Assembly: GCA_001953115.1 (NCBI GenBank)
Contig: LSSL01000851.1
Span: forward strand, 1 to 19,693
Length of the DNA: 19,693 nt
Direction of reading: 5' to 3'
From: Smittium mucronatum
Lineage: Eukaryota > Kickxellomycota > Harpellomycetes > Harpellales > Legeriomycetaceae
The translations under genes and the position numbers were made by a program. Of the stretch, positions 11,991-19,693 are shown piece after piece (position 1 is the stretch's first letter; each line of letters begins with the position of its first letter). The notes beneath the pieces were generated by a model. It did not search any database. It was not told the origin of the DNA and saw nothing but the letters and a program-made list of their open reading frames with translations.

Positions 11991-12788
11991 TTCTTCTCCC
12001 TCGACCCAATAATAATTATCGTAACCATATTTTAATTATTATTTTCACGTTTACTTCTTTAAAAAAATCCTTAATAAATATATCTTTAAAAAAAATCAAT
12101 GGTTTAAAAAAAATAGGGGGTTCTAAAGTAGCATTAGCTTTTTAACGCTTATATTCATAGTTCAAAACCATCTCCTCTCTTTTTTAATTTAGTATTTTTA
12201 TATTAAGGTTAGAAAAAAAAGCCATTTTATTTTATAGTAATTTTAATCAAGAATAATGGGTTTGAATAAACAGATTCATCTTTAAGAAAAAAAACGGCTA
12301 ATCAAGAGCCAGTCGTACAAAACAAAGTAATGAACTTTACTGTATTTAAAAGATATAATAAGAAGCATAAATGCGCTAAATTAATTCATAATTTAAAATA
12401 AAGAATTAAAGTTTTGAAATAAGTGTAATTTAACTAGCCAAATCAGTCTTGTAATATTTCAAAGCTGACTTTCATATTTCTTTAATTCAGCAAACCCAAT
12501 ATTCAAAATTTTATCATTTTGCAAGATAGGGCTGATCAATCATAAGTCAAGATTGTCACACTACCCTGTGCTTTGACTTTTTATGGGACGATTTTTGGTG
12601 GGTTAGTTAATTCAACTTTCCAAACCACATTTATAAAATATACAAGCCATTCACTTTTCTAAATTCTTCATAAAAAATTATCTATCAGATGGTGTATCGC
12701 ATTTCATTTCAGGGATATATGGCAAACTGCTGGAGAATGAGATTGGCGAAGTGAAATGAATTTTTCCAATAACTTAGTATTATGAAGA

Positions 12789-13025
12789 TTAGTTTCGCAG
12801 GACTAGAAAAACAAAATGAATAATGATCACTAGTCGTGAAACAAACACCAAATAGACAATGAAATAGTTTGTGAAGGTCAATTTGAACTTTTTCAGACTT
12901 GGATTAAATCTTCTGCTCTCAAAATAATTATCTCCGACCCTTTCCAGGCGATATCTAAAACTCCCTCTAATTGGTTTGATATTTTTGCTACTGACCGAAT
13001 CATAATCCTAAATAATCTAGTTTAG
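12789..13025. other. Open-frame island 5' of UTP14, coding strand unresolved
   Basis: Two ATG-less open frames overlap here. On the plus strand 12840-13025 reads 61 codons to a TAG, including SDPFQAISKTPSNWFDIF. On the minus strand 13007-12789 reads 72 codons to a TAA directly after an ATTATTTAG acceptor. A third frame, on the minus strand inside the same stretch, has a 36-codon ORF starting MIRSVAKISNQLEG. GC content is higher than in the flanks. None of the frames shows a family I recognise. It could be an exon, a decayed coding sequence or a chance opening. Confidence 0.25.
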
Positions 13026-13315
13026 GATAAAATACGAAATAATTGGATGGGGGAAAATGAAAATTTTTTTGTCTTTTTTTTTTTTTTTGAAGAAAAAAAA
13101 GGTAAATTGGTGAACAAATATCGGCATTGATCCATAGCTGTAAAAACTTAACATAAATTGGATTTACTTCCAATCTCGCTATCATTTAAAACCGTTTTAG
13201 ATTTAGATTTATACTTTTTTCCTTTGTAAAGAACATACACCTCTCACTCTGAATCTACTCGGGATTTTTTTTAAATTAGTTTTTATTCAAGACATTTCTA
13301 ATATATTGTTTCAAT

Positions 13316-16300
13316 ATGAATAAAAAAACCAAAAACTCAAAGAAAAGTTCCCAAAGAACCGTTAAATCTTCAGCTCATACAACTACTAATTTTAATAAAA
13401 ATCCAAAAAAGATCCAAAACTCTGCAAAACATTCCACTAATTCCAAGAGACGAAAGAATCAAGATGTATATGAATTTGATGCCGAATCCTCCGGAAACGA
13501 AAACGGTCAAGGCAAAATAAAATCTGTCAAAAAGAGAAGGTTCGATCCAGGTTTGGAATTAAACGGTTCGGATTCTTTAAGCAAATACGCATACAATCCC
13601 GAACACGATGATGAAGATATTGATAGTGATGAAGCGTTTGGCGAATCTGACGAAGAAAAGTTTGGTGATTTTAAATTCGGCTCCAGCAAGAAATCAACTG
13701 AAAAATCTGACGAGTTTAGCGAATCGGATTATTCTGAAGAAGAATATTCAAATGAAGGCACTTTCTTATCTGAAACCATCCCCAATAATCTCTTAGAAAA
13801 AAATCTCGATAAAAAACCAAAAGTTAGTTTCAAGGATTTGCTGAATGAAGACTCCAGCAACGATGAGTTTCGTGGATTTGATGAGGAAGAGGATAGAGAT
13901 TCTGAAACCAATGCTTCTGAATCCGACGAAGAGTTTTTAAATTTGTTCGAGAAGGAAGAATATCAAAAAAAAGTCGAAGCTCCTTATGTTGATAAAAGCC
14001 AGGAAAAAAAAAGTCACATTAAACTACTTGCTAGCTTAGGTGTAGATCCTAACAAAGATAAACCCGCTTATACTATAGAAAAGACTGAAATTGCTCAAGA
14101 GTCTGAGTTTAACTTGGGCTCCGTCACTACTCAGGGTTAGTTAGACAAAAATTACTTTTTTAAATTTTAATTGCTATTATTTTAACGCATTATTTATTTA
14201 TTCTAATCAGATTCTGGCTTTATTTTTTTATAACTTAGAACAATCAACCAAGATTGATTTATCTGATGTACTTGGCTCAATATCCAAAAACAAAAATTTG
14301 GAGGCTATAAAATCAAAGCTAGAAGAAACTGATGCTCTGGTTAAAACTAAAATCAATAAACTTGGCGCTTTAAGCGCTCCTTTACCTAAGAGAATCCAGG
14401 AAAAGTTTGAAAGGTCCGCTGCTTATGAAGTCACCAAAAAGGAAGTTGATGAATGGCAGCCTATAGTCACCCAAAACCGTCTTGCTGATCATTTAGAATT
14501 TCCTTTAAACCATAAAGGTATTGATCCACATAGAGGTGCCTTCATGTCAAACAATTTTGCGGTAATTATTCTCATTTTTCCCATCCAAAACTAATCTTTT
14601 ATCAGTAGTTTACTCCCGAATCTCTTATGATTAAGTTTAAAAAAAAAACTTCTTATTTTTTTTTAGCTTACTGATGGTTTGGAAAAGGATATTGATAATA
14701 TTTTAAAAAAAAGTGGTATCGAAGAGGAAACTTTAAAGAAGTATGAAGAGCTGGAACTTGCAAAAGAAAACAAAGAGCAGGCATTTGCCAGAAAGGCTGA
14801 ACTAAGGGCCGTTCGAGAGCTTTTGTTCAGACAAGAACAAAAGGCTAAAAGAGTTTCCAAAATCAAATCTAAAACTTACCATAGAATTCTAAAGAAGGAG
14901 AAACTGCGAAAGAAACAGAAAAACGAAGAATTAGGAGGTTTAGATGAATTTTCTGAGTCTGACGGCGAAGAGAGTATGGATAAAAGATCTAAAGATGAGC
15001 AAAAACGCGCTTTAGAAAGAATGACTTTGAGGCATAAAGGAGCTGGAAAATGGGCCAAATCTATGCAAAAATTCGGAAAACATAACGATGAAGTTCGTGC
15101 GTCTTTACAAGAACAGTTTGACCAACATGAAGAACTGAAGAAAAAAATCGAGGAGCAAAGTGAGGGTTCCAACAACGAAGATTCCGATTCCTATGATGGT
15201 TCTGGCAATGGCTCCAAGAAGAGCGAAAGTCAATTGGCTTTAGATGAAATCGATTCTCTATTAAGTGATAAGAATGATATTAATTACGAATCAAATGGCA
15301 TATTGGAAAATTCTAAATCTGCAGGCTTATTTAAAATGAAATTCATGCAAAATGGAGCTCGTTTGAGAAATGAAGAAATTAAAAACCAGGCTTTGAACCT
15401 CAGGCGCGAATTAATGGAACAAAGCGGCGAATTGGAGGCTGAAGAAAATATCCATGAAACATCAAACACTAGTGGCCGCCGAACATTTGGAAAACCAATT
15501 CTCGAAAAAAATAATTTCCAGGTTAAAGCTATTAAGTCCACGAAATTGCCAAATATCAATCAGAGTCATGATGATGGGGATTACGGAGATATTAGTATAA
15601 TCGGTCAATTTAATAAGAACGGGAAAGACTCTAGTTTTATAAACAGTAACACTAATTACAAAGCCAATTCTGATTTCGAAAGCCCTTTGAAATCAAAATC
15701 TGTATCTGGAAACTCTAACGAAAATATTTCTTCAAATCCATGGATCGCAGGTAATCCATCTGCCAGCGATTTGCTTATCAAGCAGACATTCGATCATGCT
15801 TTGAACGAAGACAGTAAAAAAGTTGATAAAGCATCTACGAAACTAAGGAAAGCTAAAATTGCCGCCTCTAATGCTGCTGTATTGTTGGAATCAACTAAGG
15901 CTAGTATGAAATTCCATGATAGCAAGGTTATGATTGACGAAAATTTCGAAAAAATTGATTTATCCAAAGATGTGTTAAATGCACCAAAAGGAAACGGTAA
16001 AAAAAAGCTAAAGAAGTCACAGCTATTGAGTAAAGGAAGTGCTGCTGAGCAAGAGGCATCAAAGGATATAAACGAATCTAAACCCACTGCTACTTCAAAA
16101 CCTAATAATCCAAATAAACCTAAACATGCTTCTGCTTCTGCTGCAACCTCAGTTAATTCAAATAATACTAAACAGATTTCTACTACAGATAACAAAAACT
16201 CAAATAAGCCTAGTCCTGCCTCCTCTGTAAAATCCAAGGATTCGACTAAATCACCTAAAAATAAGAAGGATCCCTTATCAAAAAATAAAGCATCATCAAA

Positions 16301-16880
16301 AGATAAAGCTCTTGAAACCAATAAAATCGTAAGCAGCGATTATGAATATGACAGCGAAGAGGGAAGAGAAAATGATGAGATAGATCCTACCCGCATTTTC
16401 ACTCAAAAAGAAATTATCGAAAGGGCTTTTGCCGATGATGCTGGTCTGTTTGAACAAGAATTTAGAGCAGAGAAGAAGGAAATGATTGAGCGTGATTACA
16501 AAGACGGAAACGAGTTCCAGCAAGAAATGCTGCCTGGATGGGGATCCTGGAGTGGTAGTGACAAAGATTCTATGAAGCTAAGCAAATTTGCTGCTGAAAA
16601 GGAGGCAGAAAAGCAGAAGTCTCTGGATAAACTGGCAAAATCTAGGAAAGATTTCAAGTTGAATGATGTGATAATCAATAAAAAGAAGATTAAAAGTACT
16701 AAAAACTTCACTGTTGAAAAGCTTCCTTTCCCCTTTACTACCCCTGCACATTACCAGAATTCGTTAAATATTCCTATTGGCTCGGAATGGAACACAGCCT
16801 CCGCCGTTTCTAAATTAACAAAACCTAGAATTTTAACGAAAATGGGAAAAATAATAAACCCAATTACGAAATCCAGTTAA
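13316..16880 (+). CDS. UTP14: U3 snoRNP / SSU processome protein Utp14, three exons
   Basis: Exons 13316-14135, 14239-14561 and 14667-16880 join through introns of 103 and 105 bp (phases 1 and 0) into 1118 aa. Utp14 works in the nucleolus in the small-subunit processome, where in yeast it binds and activates the helicase Dhr1 that removes U3 from the pre-40S particle. Visible hallmarks are KIKSKTYHRILKKEK (about 446-460), ERMTLRHKGAGKWAKSM (about 498-514), LFKMKFMQN (about 601-609), NPWI (about 738-741), QKEIIERAFADD (from 961), LPGWGSW (1003-1009) and a C-terminal block with KNFTVEKLPFPFTTPAHY. The N-terminus is very basic, followed by an acidic Ser/Asp/Glu region typical of nucleolar proteins. 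At 1118 aa it exceeds yeast Utp14 (899 aa), partly through a Ser/Asn/Lys/Pro-rich insert at about 853-930. The first donor is GTTAGT, and a TAG in frame overlaps it. The start ATG has A at -3. Confidence 0.96.
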
Positions 16881-16899
16881 TTTTAGTTTGCATCAAACA

Positions 16900-16905
16900 A
16901 ATAAA
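16900..16905 (+). terminator. Candidate poly(A) signal of UTP14
   Basis: AATAAA begins 20 nt after the UTP14 stop codon and is followed by a TA-rich then T-rich stretch. Position and order suit a polyadenylation signal. Confidence 0.45.
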
Positions 16906-16961
16906 TATATATATTATCTTTTAATAGTTTTATTTATTACATGTGGCAAGTATTTTTGATA

Positions 16962-16974
16962 TTTATTATTTATT
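16962..16974 (-). terminator. Candidate poly(A) signals of the 17063-18338 gene
   Basis: Two AATAAA hexamers on the minus strand about 90-100 nt past the stop codon of the small minus-strand gene. Together with the plus-strand signal at 16900 they suggest that the two convergent transcripts end within, or overlap in, the 182-bp gap. Confidence 0.4.
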
Positions 16975-17062
16975 TTTTTATGGGGAAAATATTTTATCAA
17001 TATTCTTTAAATCACTTTACTTCGGTGCATAAGTGGTTAAAATCAGAAAAAAAAACTCTCTT

Positions 17063-18338
17063 TTATCCCTTTTGAGTCATTAAACCCAATATCTCTAGGG
17101 ATTTATCCTTGGTTTCTAATTTTTTATTTGCTATCTCAAGTTCGATTTGATATTTGAGGACCTCATCGTGCAGAGCCTAGAAATAAAAATTATGTACATA
17201 GAGTTTGGTAGTAATTTAAAAATGAATACAATGATAAAGAAATCTTATCGGTAGCTTTTGTGTGAGTAAAAATAAAAATGGTACGAGAACAATTACATTT
17301 AGTTCTTCTATTTCTTCAAAAACTTTAATTTCGTTTAACCTGTTATCAGAAAACTCCTTTAACACGCTCTATAAATTTGAAAAACTCAAAAATTTTACAA
17401 GAATTTTCAAAAGGAAGATTTTGATTATGTATTTTACTAAAAATCATTTATGCTTTAAATAAAGATCTTACTCTTGATAGACATGTATTCAAAGTTTGTC
17501 CATCATCTGCTTTCACTATATAAAGGATAAATATACGAAATAACATTTCAATAAAATCAAGATCTTATAAAGATTATCTAAATTGCAAGAATTTTAATTT
17601 GAACCTTCTTATGCCTTGAGATAAGTATATATAAAATGGATATATCATATTATGTTGTCAAAAACTATTACCACTATAAAGATCTTCTGAATTTGAAATT
17701 GCGCTGTCGTAGTTAGCTTCAACTGTGGGCGCTTTATTTATGACTTCTGTATTTTGATTCGTTTAATAAAATTTTAAACATTAGACATGGTATAAAGCCT
17801 CTTTGATATGATGTTGAATTGAACATATTTTTACTTGATATAGGCGATATACCCAACAAGTCTAAACTTCTTAATGATCTTCTGCTATTTATTGAGTCTT
17901 GCCAGGATTTAAGGGGTATAGTTTCTGTATTATTGATATTCTCTGGGTGACAGGACTTTTCCTTTGATGACTCAGTAGTTTTTATTATTGATGTAACGGT
18001 TTTGTCTAAATAGAAATTTAATTAGACAATATCAATTTTTATTCCTAGCCTATGTAAATATTTAGGGTTTAATACAAAAAATTATTATGTTTTATGAAAG
18101 CTACCTCTGTTATTCTTTCTAGAAAAAAAAAGCCTCAGTTTTGATTTCTTAGATCTTACTGATTTAAATTTAGCCCTAATAAAAAAGCAGATGATTTTTA
18201 GAAAAAAAAATTGTCAGACTGATTTCGCGAAAAAATTCGAGATTGAACTTTATGCAGAAATTGGGTGTATTTTTAAAAAAGAGCTTGAAAAGTTTTAGAA
18301 TGCAAATAATCTTACTTTTCACCACCCACCCAATTCAT
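17063..18338 (-). CDS. Small seven-exon gene; MNW-x-GG N-terminus, C-terminal coiled coil (REDIC1/C12orf40-like?)
   Basis: Exons in gene order: 18338-18316, 18175-18105, 18005-17835, 17746-17672, 17515-17472, 17368-17297 and 17176-17063. Introns are 140, 99, 88, 156, 103 and 120 bp, phases 2,1,1,1,0,0, all GT...AG; the 570-nt CDS encodes 189 aa ending LMTQKG and TAA. The protein opens MNWVGGEK, then a Lys/Arg-rich segment with KSKLRLFFSRKN (17-29 plus flank), a Ser/Asn linker, a short motif LDLLGISPISK (79-89), SEDLYSVKADDGQTLN (108-123), and a likely coiled coil from about 129 to 180 with regular Leu/Ile/Val spacing among Glu and Lys. From memory, vertebrate REDIC1/C12orf40 also starts MNWVGG, has a K/R-F/Y-F basic helix and a KLLG-x-SP-x-K motif in the same order, and many fungal proteins of unknown role start MNW-x-GG. 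Function is otherwise unknown. Exon 2 contains nine T in a row before CTAG, so a 41-bp alternative intron there is conceivable, but it would remove the basic FF motif. Gene structure is fairly sure, family tentative. Confidence 0.78.
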
Positions 18339-19007
18339 TATACAAAAGTTAATGTGTGTAGTATATTCAGATAAGATTGTGAAATAGGGAAAACCTATAA
18401 AAAAATCTAATAATAGCCCGCCAAACCATGTGGCTTTTATAAGTTTCGATTAAAGAAAAGTAAATAAATCAAAATATCTGATCTACTTAAATTTGCATGA
18501 ATATCGCATCATTACCATGAATCATACCAGCATATACCTAGTACAAACTTTAGGTTTATAAAATTGGTATTTAACCGGCTATATTTTTTAATAATGAGGT
18601 ATTATTGGATAAAATCGACACCAATAATCATCGTAAATGTTACAAGTAAATATGATTTGTTTTATTTTGAAAATATGCAAATCGTTAGTTTGAATTCAAA
18701 AAATACAATAGCAAAAAAAAGCTTATAAAATACTATATCAAAATCATGTCATTTATAATTCATCTAAAATAAACTATTATTTATAATATTTTGGAAATTT
18801 TAAAAGCTAAATACTCCAGAAAATTAATAGCCGCAAATATAAAAGCTAATAGTTATACTGGAATTACATCGTCTGATTTCTAAGCCTTATAAACTGGTAA
18901 CATTTAATTAGACTAAACGCAAAAAGTGAATGAGAATCGAATATCTTCTCTTAAACCCAAAAGATGATTTTAGGATTTGAAAATATTAAAGAGATGGTAT
19001 CTCTTAA

Positions 19008-19186
19008 TTAAAATTCATGTTTTTCAAAAAAAAAAGGATCAAATTTTGGACTAAAAAAAAAGTATTATCTAATCTTTATAGTAGTAGGATTTACCCTTTT
19101 TTATGGAGGATTTTGACTGCAGGTGGATATTCAAGAAAAGAATATTTTCTATTCTTTTCTGGTATTTTCAGTCTCTCATTTTCCAT
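19008..19186 (-). CDS. Possible two-exon short gene or 3' gene end, unrecognised
   Basis: An ATG at 19186 opens a frame beginning MENERLKIPEKNRKYSFLEY and ending at a GTAAAT donor (exon 19186-19095). A CTTTTTTTTTAG acceptor leads to a second exon (19050-19008) in matching phase that ends FFFEKHEF and TAA, giving 44 aa. The 44-bp intron is shorter than any in the three secure genes, and the opposite strand is open over the same DNA (19017-19202). The frame also stays open upstream of the ATG, so a larger gene is possible. I do not recognise the product. Confidence 0.2.
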
Positions 19187-19231
19187 CGTCTTACTGATAT
19201 AAATAAAAGAGAGATTCCCTAGTAATGATTT

Positions 19232-19242
19232 GGGGGGGGGGG
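19232..19242. repeat. Poly(G) run of 11
   Basis: Eleven consecutive G residues in AT-rich DNA, the counterpart of the C run near 11979. The length may be unreliable. Confidence 0.9.
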
Positions 19243-19693
19243 TATTTATTACGTTTATTCAAGATAAATATGAAATTATTTTGGTTTTTTAGAAAAAAGT
19301 AGTTTTTGTTTTATATTAAAAACTTTTTAAAAAATAATCAGCAAAATAAATCCAACTATTGTTATTGAAAAAATTCAATAATTTATTCTTTTAGATTCGA
19401 AACTGTGCTAATTTCATTATTTGACTGTATAAATATATACTTTTTTTTTTGTGATATAAAACTTTGAGTAAATTTAATTTATTTTAATAAAAAAAATCCC
19501 TTCAATCTCTATCTTCTATTCCTTATTTTTTGATAAAAATTACAAATAATTAAAGTGCAAATATTTTAAAAAAATGCATAATTAAGACTCTTCAGTTATA
19601 TTATTGAGTACTCGCGGACTGCCAAATAAATTGTTGGGTAATTTTTTTATTTAAACTCGTCTAATTCAATAAATTTATCCATAATAAATATAT

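Larger units (their letters stand above)
8996..13315. other. Long divergent spacer between kinesin and UTP14
   Basis: About 4.3 kb separates the two start codons, so both promoters must lie here. A 3' splice-site-like TTCTTTTTTAG abuts the kinesin ATG, so at least one leader exon of the kinesin probably lies within this spacer. Parts are clearly less AT-rich than 1-6000, notably near 9140-9480, 9590-9860, 10060-10135 and 12530-13030, and these islands contain short open frames on both strands. I could not chain them into a gene with a start, consistent phases and a recognisable domain. No tRNA, snRNA or rRNA motif was found. Confidence 0.5.
18339..19693. other. Spacer with only weak exon candidates
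   Basis: The promoter of the small minus-strand gene must lie at the left edge. The rest is AT-rich. Two weak coding candidates occur: a minus-strand pair at 19008-19186 and plus-strand exon-like pieces at about 19395-19426 and 19596-19637. At the very edge, on the minus strand, an open frame from the window end to a TAA at 19647-19649 reads MDKFIELDEFK and could be the tail of a gene lying outside. None is secure. Confidence 0.45.

Noticed and set aside
13000..13185. 61-aa minus-strand ORF starting MIARLEV
   Set aside because: It runs through a long A/T homopolymer that supplies its Lys/Phe tracts, and it has no motif. The frame can equally be read as noise next to the UTP14 promoter.
13538..13550. 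Perfect tRNA B-box-like GGTTCGATCC
   Set aside because: It lies in the UTP14 coding frame (Arg-Phe-Asp-Pro), with no A box at the right distance and no cloverleaf.
17262..17462. 66-aa plus-strand ORF
   Set aside because: It is antisense to exon 6 and the flanking introns of the small minus-strand gene, whose splice phases are consistent; it shows no coding features of its own.
19017..19202. 61-aa plus-strand hydrophobic ORF starting MFFKKKRIKFW
   Set aside because: This length is expected by chance several times in the window, and the minus strand has an equally good reading there. Not enough to call either strand.
1..19693. CRISPR arrays, bacterial operons, integrons or prophage
   Set aside because: No regularly spaced direct repeats; the genes are intron-bearing and eukaryotic, so prokaryotic defence systems are not expected.

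Overview
The window is nuclear DNA from an AT-rich eukaryote with short spliceosomal introns (about 76-156 bp, GT...AG, T-rich 3' ends). Three protein genes can be rebuilt with every splice phase agreeing: a kinesin-10 (Kid/KIF22-like) gene on the minus strand, a UTP14 ribosome-biogenesis gene on the plus strand, and a small seven-exon gene on the minus strand whose longest exon is only 171 bp, so no long open reading frame reveals it. Asn/Lys/Ser-rich low-complexity protein segments, AT-rich spacers and a kinesin-10 (a class absent from budding and fission yeast) make an early-diverging fungus my best guess. That placement is inference; only 'intron-bearing AT-rich eukaryote' is secure.

Layout. 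Bases 1 to about 6000 are very AT-rich and hold no gene I can support. They contain two neighbouring inverted-repeat structures (about 1303-1950 and 2062-2760) that look like small non-autonomous DNA transposons, and two (TA)12 tracts. The kinesin runs from 8995 down to 6049 in six exons. Bases 8996-13315 separate the divergent kinesin and UTP14 genes. They are less AT-rich in places and contain exon-like islands that I could not join into a gene. UTP14 occupies 13316-16880 in three exons. Only 182 bp further on, in tail-to-tail orientation, the small gene runs from 18338 down to 17063. From 18339 to the window end there are only weak exon candidates.

How the genes relate. UTP14 is a housekeeping factor of the small-subunit processome. 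The kinesin is a chromokinesin with an N-terminal motor, a coiled coil and a C-terminal helix-hairpin-helix DNA-binding module. The small gene encodes 189 residues with an N-terminal MNWVGG motif, a basic segment and a C-terminal coiled coil. From memory the N-terminus resembles the start of vertebrate REDIC1/C12orf40, a meiotic crossover factor, and of uncharacterised fungal proteins beginning MNW-x-GG. It is the most interesting item here. The three genes need not be functionally linked.
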